Program-made: the position numbers and the translations under genes
Assembly (NCBI GenBank): GCA_036877525.1
Contig: JAZGTH010000002.1
Location: forward strand, 13,716,001 to 13,780,000
Origin: Chromobotia macracanthus
Taxonomy: Eukaryota; Chordata; Actinopteri; Cypriniformes; Botiidae
Reading direction: 5' to 3'
Length of the DNA stretch: 64,000 bases
Notes under the pieces: generated by a model
Seen by the model: only the letters and a program-made list of their open reading frames with translations
Told to the model about the DNA's origin: nothing
Databases searched by the model: none
Shown: positions 1 through 11,935 of the stretch, one piece after another
How the letters are laid out: the number at the start of each line of letters is the position of its first letter
Numbering within the stretch: the stretch's first letter is position 1

Positions 1-614
1 TTTCGTGTGAGTGTCAGGATGGGTATAACCTGACCCCGGGGACAGGGCAGTGCAGGGCTACAGGTGAGAGGGAGATTGTGATGTCATTTCCTTGATACAG
101 TATTGAAGATTGGTGGTCTCTGATGCTTGTGTGTGTATTTGGGTGGGGATTGGTCTCATACAGGTGCTGTTGCTCATATGGTGGTCTACACTCGTGAGGG
201 TGTTAAGCAGATGGATCTCAGTGGTTCAGAAGAGCATAACATCACCTCTCAGAGGGGCTCTCCAGGGCCTGTTGCAGTTCATAAGGCAAATAACACACTG
301 TATTGGGCCAGTCCAGAAGACTGCATCATCTACAGGTGCTCGTATCAAGTCAATTCAAGAGTGTTTGTATAGCGCCTTTCACAATTCAGCATTTTTTAAA
401 GCAGCTGTACAGAAACACACAGTGAAACAAGTGTATACACACACACACACACGTAAACATGTACATGCACACATGTGTGTGTGTGTATTAATATATGTAT
501 ATATGTGTATGTATATGTACATATATACATATATATGTATATTCATATATGCATATAGTTTTCTACATATAGTATGTATAGATACTAAAGGGTGTGTGTG
601 TGTGTGTGTGTGTG

Positions 615-649
<35 letters not shown>

Positions 650-3600
650 AATCATGTATAATTAAAACAGCAAAACTATAAAATACATTGTATTATAGAA
701 TTGTGTAAGTTGCATAAATGACTCGTTTTGTACTTTGCATCGTTCTGTGACTTAATAAGGAAAAGTTGTTTGGTAATATCGTAAAGAACTAAAAGTTTAA
801 ATAGGGAAGAGTGTCAAAACTAACTAACGCTAAAATGTATGACTAAGGTTTTCTCACAGTCTCAGCATAAAACCATAAAACCACTGATCTTTCACTTCTA
901 GCAGAGTGGAAAAAAACAAGTGCTCAGCACATGCAAAGGCAGCATATACAGTCCTAAACATTACTGAGAGAAGGTGGAAAACAGTCACGAAAACCTAAAA
1001 AATATTTTTTGGCACAAGAATAATAAAAATGAATAAAAAAAATGAATAAAAACATTTGACTGAGTTTCTGTTTCAGGAATTCGGTTGAGTCCAGTGACCG
1101 CACACCCTCTGTGTTATTAACAGCCTCTGGTGGAATTCTGGGACTGGCAGTAGATGAGATCCATGAGCTTCTGTACTGGGTCAGCACCAGTACACACGCT
1201 TTACATGTGGCCTCACTAAATGGCTTCGATCAAAGACAGCTCGTCTCCGGCCTCTCCAGACCCACTGCAGTTGCTGTCCAACCTCTGCTAGGGTACAATA
1301 CTCTGTCCTCTGCTCTGTACATTAGTCAAAATTCAGTCATAAAAATGCCATGAATTTAATCTGTGATGACAAAATATTTCTGGAGAAGTTTTAAGGTAAA
1401 ACAAACATTTTGCTACTAGAATTACGTGCACGAAACCACCAACAATAAGTTTTGATTTACTGTTGTTTCTAAGGTTGGAATTTGTGTAATGTTAATATTA
1501 AAATTGTCTTGAACTCGTCTTTGTTCCTTTCTTTAGATATCTGTTCTGGGCTGATAGTGGGAGCTCCCCCAGAATTGAGCGTGCCAGTCTGGATGGACAC
1601 GCCAGAATATCACTGATCACTTCTTTTATACGCAACCCTGTAGCACTTTCATTAGGTTAGTGTATGTATGTCGAGCATTATAGATGCCTGTAACCATCGT
1701 CATTATTTGCCACCTGTTGCAAAAAATTCATTATTAGACTGTTTATGCCGTGTGTTACTCACTATTAGACTGTTAAGGTTTGCTAAAGGTAAAAGTTATT
1801 GATTAACTGATTCATATTCATTTTTTTTCAATCAGATATCCCTCGAGGTCTTTTGTATTGGGCCGATTCAGGTCTCCACACAATATCAAGGGTTGCTTTT
1901 GATGGAACACACAGAAAGACGGTTGTAGAGTCCAATGGATATCTGGATGAGACATTTGGACTGGCAGTGTTTGAGGTATATTTATCAGCTTGTGAATGAA
2001 ATCTGCTGTCATCTGCAGATAAATGCATTTTACAAAGGCTAGTATTAATTAGCCTTTCAGTTACTTTTTGGGGACATTTTTTGGGGAAAATATATAATAG
2101 AACAGGATTAAATACTAGTAAACTTTAGGCTCAGTTAAAGTTATCTTTTAAATTTGTCTACTAAACAATTCAAACTAAAACAATTTTAACATTTAAAACC
2201 GTCTGACCCTGACATTCAGCGACAACAACGCAGTTCAACAGTGTCAAAAGTGTTCAAGTGACTTTGCATTTTAGCTGCTTGTACGTCATTATGTTTGTGT
2301 GTTCTGCAGAGTCGAGTGTACTGGACTGACCAATTAACCAAGTCCATTTGTAGTGCAAACAAGCACAATGGCCACACACTTCAGGTGTCCCAGAGTCTCG
2401 GTTCTGTTTTACCCGCTGGACTGGCCATCATTCACCCATCCTCACAGCCTGCAGGTAAAACTGAATGCATTTCTTGTAAATGTACTTGTTTTTCCTCCAC
2501 ATGTTACTTAAAGTAACAGTAACATTCCCACAAAAAATTTCATCATGTTCTTTCTTAATAGAATAGCATGTTTATGAATCTCACAGATTCAGCAGACCAG
2601 ATGCATTTCTGAAATAAGAGCGATAAAATACTGTTAGCACATGCTTGCTTTTGAAATGAACAGTCACTCATTCTCTGTCCTTTAAAGTCAAACTGTATTT
2701 TAATTACGGTCAAAACTGAAGCAGGTGTGAGAAGCACATACTAAAGTCACAACGAATGCTAACAAATGTTCTTTGTGGACTAGAGTGGAACTTCTGATTC
2801 CTAAACGAATTGTACGATACACGCAGTGACTTTGTATGTTAAACATCTAAGAAAACTTGATTCAATGTGATGTTGGTTAGTTACAAAAAGCTAAGACGCT
2901 TATAGCATGGGGACTATTTGGACTGCTTATATCATACTTTTAAGTGTACATTACATGACTTGTTTAATGGAGTGTAGTAAACTCTGCCATGTTTTACAAC
3001 GATTCCTCGTGCACACACTTTTGGCTTTTAGAAGATGTATGTGTCGTCACAAATGTTATTTATGCTTTAATTTGTGCTTTCAGACAAAGATCGGTCAGAA
3101 ACCAGCACCCTGCTGTATGATTCATCCTTTGCGGGGATCGTCTCATTAACTGGTTGGTATAACTTCACTGCTGAAACTTTCATGCAATGATTATCATCAC
3201 TGTAGGTTGTGAACTTCATGAACCACAAATAAACTTAGAGATTTCCTTTGTCACTTCTCAGAAGATGTCTGAGATTTACTTCATAAGCTGCATAAACAAC
3301 TTCCTTAACTTCTTTAACACTGTGATGAAGTTTGTGTTGTTTCAGGCTGTGTGCCATCTACAACTCTTGGTTGTAACGCCTTCACAGGTGATCTGATCTT
3401 ACCAGTCTGAGTGACATTGTAACGTGGATAGTTTTGTGAACTGGTCGCAATGCCTTGCAGGCTTTCAAAGAGTTTGTTATTGAAGGGCTGGTCAGTTGAA
3501 AATTAATTTATTAAAACAGTTTGCCACATTTATACACAAGCTGAGGGTTTGTAAAGTTTTTCATTTCACGTGTGAAGTGAGCACGAGCATAAAATAAAGA

Positions 3601-4769
3601 GTGAGGGTGGGTAATGGTGATTTCTGGCATATTTAAACCTTTCACTAACATTATAAAAGGGGGTAAATATATTAAAGGTAAGGTAAGCACTTTCAGAGAG
3701 GCTAACAATAGCAAGCTAGCTTTGAAAGTTCCCGTCCTCCCTTCAGAGCTCTATTCCAAGCCACACCTCCAATATACATTAACAAGCCAGTAGGACGTGC
3801 CTGGGCACATTTTATTGTTCTGTACCTTCCACAGAAGAGAAATTATGTAAATATATCTGATATTGATTGATATCAGGATGTGAAGAGACTTTCAACAAGC
3901 AAAAATATTTCTGTAAAATAAATCTGCCTTCACATGCAAAATGTACACATTTAAAATACCTTGCTTGTGTTTATTTTTTCTGATCTCGTTCTGCAGTCTT
4001 CCTTAGTGTTCTTTTGGTGGGGGCAGCGCTGTACTGGCTCAGATCCGAGTTTAGAGTTTCTCATCCTCTTCCTCTGTATGAACACACCTCACACAAAGAA
4101 TCCCAAGATCCTCTTCTGCTGGTTGGACCAGCTGTGGTACACGAATACAAAGTAAGAGATTCTAAACTCACGTTCTCAGAATGACATTTAAATGGTGGGA
4201 GAAACAAAATATGAAGGTAGACAAGTGTATTTATTCATCAGGTTTTACACATGCGGTCATTACTACTAGTAAGAAGATTACAATAACTTAAAATGTTTTT
4301 ATGTTTCATAGTTAGGATGACATATAGTAGGCACTTTTACATATTGATTACGCAACACTCTGGAATACTTGTTTGTGATTGGTCAGTCGTGGCATTTTGA
4401 ACTGTACTGTGTGCATCAGGGTCCAGATCACCACTCACTGTTGTACAGAATATTAGCACAGCTGAAGGCGAACGCACTGTGACTGCTTTTAAACAGTGAA
4501 TGAAAAACTAATATACAGCGACTTACATTTAACGTCTAGTTCTTTTTCTAATCGGCCAACAACAAAATTCAAAACGAAGTGAAAGCATCAAGCTTTGCAC
4601 GTTGCCAGGTAACATGTGATACATGCATATTTCCGACATTAGAACCGACATTGTTCTGTTTCAAGCATGCAAATTAGTTTGGGATTGTAAAGTAGTATGT
4701 TTATTTGAATAAACGTGTTACCTGTGTTTTCAGGGTGCTACACAAACTGGACCAGTGCAGTGTGACTGA
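1..4769 (+). CDS. LDL-receptor-superfamily (LRP-like) membrane receptor, 3' part
   Basis: This is the C-terminal part of a single-pass receptor; the 5' part lies outside the window. Exons by frame and GT/AG sites are 1-63, 164-335, 1077-1292, 1537-1655, 1836-1975, 2310-2454, 3084-3152, 3346-3387, 3997-4151 and 4734-4769 (TGA). Phases agree at every junction. The first exon ends an EGF-like module (CECQDGYNL...GQC). The next five give YWTD-type beta-propeller blades: TLYWAS, LLYWVS, YLFWAD, LLYWAD and VYWTD. A short linker with two Cys (GCVPSTTLGCNAF) follows, then a membrane span (VFLSVLLVGAALYWL) and a tail of about 48 residues. The tail has no NPxY endocytosis motif, and no EGF module follows the propeller. 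LDLR/LRP family members bind ligands such as lipoproteins or vitellogenin outside the cell. The fish oocyte receptor Lrp13 is one possible identity, but I cannot settle it from this fragment. Confidence 0.8.
592..648. repeat. (GT)n-(TA)n compound microsatellite
   Basis: About 24 bases of GT repeat (592-615) are followed by about 30 bases of TA repeat (618-648), inside an intron of the LRP-like gene. Several (AC)n and (TG)n pieces lie just upstream (430-490). Confidence 0.9.
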
Positions 4770-5900
4770 ATCTGTGTTCCAGTAATGAGAAACACTCATT
4801 TCTGTGGCTTCATTCATGCACGAAAGAGCAGATGAATTACACACAAACTTCCTTGTTGAAGACCCAGGATTCCCCTTTTGTTAATAGATCAGCAATTTCA
4901 CAATACAACAGTGTTCGAATTTGTTCTCAGTTGATTACTTGACGGTACAATGAAACCTTATTGTGATTGTGTCAGATGTTTTCGTTTCTGCCTTCTATAT
5001 TAAAGAGAAGAGGGAAGAAAAAACACCACACAATGAAATAGCTAGAATTAAATTGAATATATAACAGCAATGTTTCATTGACTTTTATATAACCGATGGA
5101 ATTGCGGTTTAATATTAGGTTTCCTACAAGCTGTAATAAGGTACATTTATTTTATATTTCAAAAGCATTCAACCATTGTGTGTGGTGTATTTATTATAGC
5201 TCTCCATTTTGTTCCATTCTAGATCTAAACAACCCTCTGACTTGACTAAATAACTTATTTCTCTGTGTGTGCCTCATTCTCCCAGCATTCTTGTCTTCCT
5301 GTCTTTTGACATTTGAAACAGGCTTGAAATGGCAGAAACTGACTGACAGCATTTTAAGTTTTATATCAGTTCTTTTTTAAAGGCACAACAGAGCTGAGAT
5401 TTCACACATTCACATGACGGCTGGCAATAATTCCTCAAATATTCCACTGCGGGTTTTATTTTTGAAAGCCATTATTAACCAGCTGAAGTTCTCAATTTGA
5501 TTTTGATTCTGTTTTGTTCTCACTACTGTAATTTAAGTGATTAGTGGCTTTTGGTTAATTCGGAGTTCAGAGAAGTCCACAAATCTCTCGTTTTTGTTGT
5601 GTGAACAGAAATGTTTTAATGTAAAATTCACTGATGCTGGAAACGCCTTTGACTACTGTAAGACAGGTCTCTTATGTTGATTGTGTGTGAAGGAAAAACA
5701 ATATTTATTTTGTGGTGGTTTCTATTAAGAACTGTTTTATTTATGCAAAGCATTTTATGAACAGAAACCAGACTGTTTCAGTAAGATGAGCATTTCAGCA
5801 CTTTCTCATGACGGTACAAATTATACAATCTTAGTTTGGTAGTATTGATTTCATGTCTTGACCTTACAGGAATAAAGTTTATTTTTATTTGATGAACTTT
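4770..5900 (+). other. 3' UTR of the LRP-like gene
   Basis: No coding signal is seen after the TGA at 4767-4769. The AT-rich stretch ends with a canonical AATAAA at 5871-5876 followed by a T-rich/GT-rich tail, so it fits a 3' UTR of about 1.1 kb. Confidence 0.5.
5871..5876 (+). terminator. Polyadenylation signal AATAAA, LRP-like gene
   Basis: An exact AATAAA hexamer in the sequence AGGAATAAAGTTT, followed within 50 bases by a T-rich run. It is the best-placed poly(A) signal downstream of the receptor's stop codon. Confidence 0.5.
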
Positions 5901-8034
5901 CAAGTGTCTTTCCTTTTTTTTTTGCTTTGCATTTTATTGCATTATTTATGGCATTTGCATATTGACTTTTATTGCATCACCCTTTTATATTTTATACTTA
6001 TGTATTACAAAATTGATCATATGTTTTTAATTACAATTACATTATACTTTATATAATTACATATTATAATATGTAATTACATTATATATTATAAGTTTTC
6101 TTCATATAGAAATGTTCATTTGACAAAAACCAGTAGCCAATTAAAACTAGACTTCATCTGTTCGTAGCTTTTGAATAACAGGAGAAAAACTATGTTAAGA
6201 AATTGAGTTTTAATGTCTCCACAAATTGTCAAGCCGCAACTTTCCCCTCACTGTCGCCATCTCTGTTTGAAACGTGAAATTGCAGGTTACTTCACTTTAA
6301 GAAACGGGGCATCTCTGGTTGAAATCGGACATCACAAATCATAAATCATTATTATAAACTTACTTATTATAAACCTGGGAATCAGGGGAAGGTACGGAGG
6401 ACGTTTTGAACACTTTGGTTTTTGTTCATTTATATCACAAATGAAGTTACGTGTTGCAGCATCATGCAGAAGTATTAAAACTCAACATGTCGGGTCGTAA
6501 TAATTTGTGGCTGTGATGTTTTAAATGGTCTGGGCTGTAGATTTGGAGAAATAATGGTTGTTTGTGTGGTCTCGACTGCTATAAACAGCTATATCTGAGA
6601 GATGAGGTGGGGTTTCCTCTTGTGAGGTTTGTTACTGGGCGGGGATGGTTAGTCAAACTGAAGCTATAACATTTTATTCTGCCAAACAGACAAACCAAAG
6701 AGGCTGTATTTACCCAAAGGTGAGATATGACCCTGTTTTGCATTTAAATTAAGCAAAACAGGTTTTTTTAATCCTGTTAACCATTTAATCATTTTATAAA
6801 ATGCATTATTTGGTGTTCCTTGATGTACGAATGCATTAAACAGCGTCATTGCATTTGAACTGTTTTAACTTTGTACTTTTTCTCACATTTAATGCATTTA
6901 TCCGGGAGAAATGTTGCGTTTCTGATCATTTTAAGGATGCCGTGTTTTATGTTATTAATGCAAGTCAGTCGTCGGTAACTTGTCTGGCTTTCTGTTTGAT
7001 TATTGTCTAAATGTAAATGAATTGCAAGGTTTCATCAATAGCAACGTTGCGTTTTCTTTATGTGTACCAAGTCTGTAATGCATTCATTTTGATGCATTTT
7101 AATGCATTCAATGCTTTTTAATATGCAGTGTAGACACCATATGAAAACCTAACAAATATGAATTGTATTGAAGGTGAAGGCTCTTTGTTGGCTTGATCAC
7201 ACGGTTTGTAGTTGCAATTGTGAAAGCGAAGTGCTGCATAATGGCTGTAATGAAAACTGAGCTGCTGAGGTAGCAACCAGATTGTTCCCTAATGAATAAG
7301 TCTAATTGAGAGTTTGTCAACCGAAAGCTAATACAACCAGGAAATCTTCCTTGGTCAAAAAACAAAACTGCACAAGAATAATATTAACTGTAGACCTTTA
7401 TGTCCCCACTTCACCTTTTGTGCATGTGTGGGCTGTAATAATGATGCACAACCTCAAGAGCAATAAAGCAAACACGTCTCTTTCTCCAGGATACCTCATT
7501 TTAGGTCTGTAAAATATATATATATAAATATTAAATCATTTTTGCCTCTTCACCGCCTTCATCTCTATTTGAAACGTGCAACTGCAGGTACGTGAAGTTA
7601 TTTTCTTCATGTGGATGATGAGTTTAAATGATAAACGTCTGCTGTAAGAGATGCATCATCTACAATATCATCACATGTGATACAGCAGCTGCATCTTCTT
7701 TCTGTTTACAGACAAACATTTCCCAGGAAATCCTGAAATAAATCATCATTTCCCAGAAATAAATCATTATTCTTAACTTCCCGTCGTGAATTGGGGCAGG
7801 CATTCCTTCTGTCTCTTCATTTATTCTTAGACTCATGTGAGACTTTCTCGCAGTATATACAGTGTTATATTAATATTCAGTTGTTACTTGTAAAGTGTCA
7901 ACCTTTTTTTCGAGTGGTGCTTTACTAAGCAGAAAAAAGTACGGTTGGAGTGCACTCCAATTCATGTTCTTTATAAACAATAGTAGAGATCCAAGTATGT
8001 CTTGCAAATTAACGCATTTCTTTTATTTTTTCAG
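5901..8034. other. Intergenic, AT-rich with MITE fragments
   Basis: No coding exon can be supported here. It holds an AT-rich stretch at 5980-6090 and two fragments of the AAGCTGCAATCTGTAAC-ended repeat family, at about 6220-6475 and 7545-7745. The second shares long stretches with the complete copy at 20004-20385, for example the run around 'GAAGTTATTTTCTT' and 'CAGACAAACATTTCCC'. Confidence 0.5.
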
Positions 8035-8133
8035 ACAGATAACCCTCAGCGTCCTCAAAAGTTAAACTTTCACAATTGTGAAATAGCAAGAAAGAGTCTG
8101 TGTAGTGAAAAAGGTTCTTTAGACTGTCAAAAG
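8035..8133 (+). other. Possible 5' non-coding exon of the first b3gnt3-like gene
   Basis: A pyrimidine-rich acceptor (TTTATTTTTTCAG) ends at 8034 and a donor (AAG/GTAAGA) begins at 8134. An 80-base interval then leads to a second acceptor (CTTTTTCAACAG, ending 8212), nine bases before the coding ATG. An intron this short is near the minimum for vertebrates, so this is only a plausible UTR exon. Confidence 0.3.
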
Positions 8134-8220
8134 GTAAGAAAGAAATGGTTCTTTTAAGAACCTTTGACTGACTGAGTGAACCTTCTGTTTTGTGAAATGT
8201 CTTTTTCAACAGGTGCAACG

Positions 8221-9363
8221 ATGAGGACCCGAAACCTGGAGACAGTAGCTGTACTTCTGATGGGTGTTGTATGCTTGGCAGTAATCTTCAACCAACATGA
8301 CCTAAAGGAAGATGTAACATTTAATGCTGCAGATACATATAAAATGCTACGTCGTCAAATTGATGTATCCCACTCATCAAAACTCCAGCTATCGAGTCCG
8401 TCTTGTGAGAAGAATGAGTCTGCTTCTAAAGTGGATGAATTTTCTACACTACCAGAGAATATCCAAGACTTTCTGCTCTACCGGCACTGTAGGAGTTTTC
8501 CCATGCTGCTGGATGTTCCTAATAAGTGCGGAGGCCCTCAAAACTCTGCCCGTGTCTTTCTTCTACTGGTCATCAAGAGCTCCCCTGAAAATTACGAGCG
8601 CCGTGAAGTTTTGCGGAAAACCTGGGCTGAGGAACGGTTGTACAAGGGCGTGTGGATCCGTAGACTCTTCATAATCGGAGTAACCGGAACCGGATTTGAG
8701 AAGATAAGATTAAATAAACTTCTGAAGCACGAGAACAAAGAGCACCATGACATTTTACAATGGGACTTTAAAGATACTTTCTTTAACCTCACGCTGAAGC
8801 AGATGCTGTTTCTGAACTGGATGGAACAGCGATGTCCACACGTCAGGTTTCTCCTCAATGGCGATGACGATATTTTTGCCCACACGTTCAACATGATTAA
8901 GTTTCTGATCAATCAAGAGGACAATGATGGAGGTAAACATCTGTTTACAGGGCATCTCATCCAGAATGTGGGACCGATAAGACACCCAGCAAGTAAATAC
9001 TACGTCCCAGTTCAGGTCCAGGAATCTGACAGATATCCTCCATACTGTGGTGGTGGTGGCTTTCTTTTGTCCGGCTATACGGCCAGAACAATATACAACA
9101 TGTCTCACTCTATTATTTTCTTGCCCATTGATGACGTGTACATGGGGATGTGTTTGGAAAAGGCGGGGCTCAAACCCGTGTCCCACTTCGGGGTAAGGAC
9201 AGCCGGTCTAAGAATACCTTCAAAGAGCGTTGACCCCTATGACCCTTGCTATTACAGAGAGATCATTTTGGTCCACAGATTTGTGCCATCTCAGATCATT
9301 GTGATGTGGGACGAAATACAAAACCCACACTTAGTTTGTGGACAACCAATGTTATCTAATTAG
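8221..9363 (+). CDS. b3gnt3-like: Beta-1,3-N-acetylglucosaminyltransferase 3-like (GT31), copy 1
   Basis: A 380-residue type II Golgi enzyme in one coding exon. I start it at ATG 8221, because a splice acceptor ends at 8212 and the 15 residues read upstream would be intronic. Residues 7-24 form the signal anchor (TVAVLLMGVVCLAVIF). The stem runs to about 85 and the GT31 domain from about 90 to 375. The metal/UDP-sugar motif is NGDDDIFAHT (DDD at 215-217), with the family blocks RREVLRKTW, ILQWDFKDTFFNLTLKQ, YPPYCGGGGFLLSGYTA and PIDDVYMGMCL. These match B3GNT3 best. That enzyme adds GlcNAc to galactose on core-1 O-glycans and lactosamine chains. A tandem paralogue lies 8 kb downstream, and part of it is almost identical (see findings). 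Zebrafish also has several b3gnt3 paralogues, so the exact one is not assigned. Confidence 0.9.
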   Translation: MRTRNLETVAVLLMGVVCLAVIFNQHDLKEDVTFNAADTYKMLRRQIDVSHSSKLQLSSPSCEKNESASKVDEFSTLPENIQDFLLYRHCRSFPMLLDVPNKCGGPQNSARVFLLLVIKSSPENYERREVLRKTWAEERLYKGVWIRRLFIIGVTGTGFEKIRLNKLLKHENKEHHDILQWDFKDTFFNLTLKQMLFLNWMEQRCPHVRFLLNGDDDIFAHTFNMIKFLINQEDNDGGKHLFTGHLIQNVGPIRHPASKYYVPVQVQESDRYPPYCGGGGFLLSGYTARTIYNMSHSIIFLPIDDVYMGMCLEKAGLKPVSHFGVRTAGLRIPSKSVDPYDPCYYREIILVHRFVPSQIIVMWDEIQNPHLVCGQPMLSN

Positions 9364-11889
9364 ATCAGACCATACACCAAAAAATATTACAAACTAGCAC
9401 AATAGCTTGTAAAAAAATAAAAATAAAAGGAATATAATTAAGCAACATATAATAATTAAAATAAAAAAAACAAAAACCAGTCACTATAAAAAACAGTCTC
9501 CCCTCCGCAATGTTTAAAGCTTACGGCACACCCATCTTAGAAACTCAGATCTATTGTTTAACAGTAAATATGACTTGAGAGGTCATGATGATGCCAAAAA
9601 GTGCCTGTGTGTTAAACAGTGACAACGAGGCGTTGTAACCAAGTGGTGAGTTGGGAGTGTGAAAGTGTTGTTGTATTCGATCTGGTATATTCACCCTACA
9701 GGTATATTTGTTGTTTGAACTTTAACTGCATCATAACTAAGTAGTTTAACATTATAGGTGACTAAAAGGGTGGCTGATTTTCCAGAACACACAGATATGC
9801 AAAACAGTCATTGTCACAATGTTACCACAGTGATTTTTCACCTTTAAAACAACAACCAGGAACTAGCAGTGCTAGACTTTGGATTCTCAGGATACAGAAT
9901 AAAAAATATCTATGTTGCCTTTTGTAATACTGTGTAACATATAACTGTGAACTAGTTCAAAGTGTCTGATGAGGAAAAAACATGCAGTCTTAAGGACACA
10001 GTGTTTATGCAATACATGATTTCATTACTGATGAAATTACTGTATGAGCCCTTTAGGGATTTTACACCTGTATTGTACCTCTGAATGTGTTAAGAAGAAT
10101 GAGAGATTGTAGCATAAGGGGATTTTTAAATACTCTTAAATACTCAATTTCTTCTTTTTGAACAATGCTGTTTCTAATCTGCTAATCTTGCTTTATAATG
10201 ATTGTTTTTCTGATATTTGCACTAAGTTTACCTTTCGTTTGTGCTTTTAATGGCATAGTGAGGCAATGAGCAAATTTTCACAAATTAGTTTGTTATTCTC
10301 ACATTTTCCATTAAATAATAACTTAAAAATGATGTGTGATTTGTTGGCCTCGGACACAAAATGAATGAGCTACACCAGTCGTCCAGAAGAAAGCAGAAAA
10401 AGATCCCTGAATAAAATGTTTTTTATGGATTATTAAACCAAAATTAAAACTTGTGAAGGTACACTTCTCAAAAATCGCACAAAGATGATTTTGGATGTTT
10501 AACTGCTGTTTATAGCATTGGGATCACTAGACGAGAACTTTTTTTGCCTGTAGTTTATAATTTGCCTGTGCTCATTCTGACTCATTTTGCCAGCACAGGT
10601 CACAAAGTTAGGAAAGCAGTATATCTTTCCCACATATAACATCCATAAAAGCTGTGTTTGTGATTTAATGCTTACCAAACACTGCTTTTTTATGCTGTAT
10701 TTATGTATAAACAAAATGATTTTACATTTGTTTTCCAGCGAATGAGGTGATAATCTGTTATTTGTTTCTTACAGTTATATAGAAACCGTCCATTTACTAC
10801 ATCCTGCCTTTTTTGCAGACTAAGCTTATATGGTGGATGGAGAATAAAATAAATATCTGGTCTCCTCCATGTGCAAGGGCAGAACCTGCAAAACGTGTGG
10901 TTAGTAAGACCAGTAATTATAAAAAGGCACAAACCTACTTAACAGTAGTTAACCTACTGTAAAACAACTCAAGCAGGTAACTACGGTACCACGTTCTCGT
11001 AAATGGGATGATTTTTGTTCCTGATGGACAAAGGAGTATTGTTCTACTGAAATTAAAGTTGAACACAGCCCTGGCATCAGATGCGTCAAGCTACATCTTA
11101 TCAGGGGCTTGTTTGTTTTGCTGTCTGTTCTGATAAGTCGACCCTGTTCACGCACACTCTGACTACAGTTTACGTGAGTGTTACACTGGGGTGTAGGCAG
11201 GGTGGGACAATATCCAAAAGGACAGAATTTGGCTGGCTAGCATGACCTCATTAGCTCCCGCTGGTAGATGCTGTCTGTTGGCAAAAAGCATCTTTCTCCA
11301 ACTGATGGCCATTCCAAAGCAGCTTTGTGGCATAAAAACACTCTGTTTTTCTCAAAATCTGCAGAGCACAACAAACTGAATTTAATAACCAAACTAAAAA
11401 TAACTTTCAGGTCAGGTCTGCTGGGATTGGATGTAATGCAAATCAAATTTTATAATATAAAAACATTAAATATATAGACAAAAGTTTGCTGCTGGTTGTG
11501 GGCACTCCAAACATGTTTGTCACACAAGGTTTGTAGGGTCTGATGTCCACCAGCCTTTAAAGAAAGGAAGCCACACCAAATGATGTCAATACTTATACAT
11601 CCACCATCACAGAGAGCACACTCATAGTATACAACATGGACAAATGCCACGCACGACTTCATCCATGCAGTCATAATGTTTCTGAGAATCAAACCTTATA
11701 TTTTCCTTAGCAGGACACAAACTTGCTCAGAAGTTGTTAGGTGAGGAGAAAGCTTTGAAAAACAGTGTTGAAGAGCTTTGTGACTGTATTTCTTAAAAAG
11801 ACAAAAGTTTTGTAGGGTGAAGAACTGAACCAAAACAAAACATCATGATAAAGTTGCATTAAAAACAGAACTAGGAAACTGTTTTTTAT

Positions 11890-11935
11890 CTATTTATTTA
11901 GCAGATGCTTTTATCTGGAGTCAAGCAACTTATGT
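11890..11935. mobile_element. Fragment of tRNA-related fish SINE
   Basis: 'TTTAGCAGATGCTTTTATC' followed by 'CAACTTATGTAC' resembles the 'TTTGGCAGATGCT-TTATCC-AAAACAACTTACAGTG' core of the better copies at 22708-22850 and 42532-42675. The tRNA head is missing. Confidence 0.45.

Noticed and set aside
110..661. A 183-residue ORF at the start of the window
   Set aside because: Most of it is translated microsatellite. The true exon (164-335) uses another frame with YWTD-type residues.
8592..9186. Minus-strand ORFs within the b3gnt3-like genes (also 18100-18532)
   Set aside because: They are antisense shadows of the strongly coding plus strand, and they recur in both copies only because the genes share the block.
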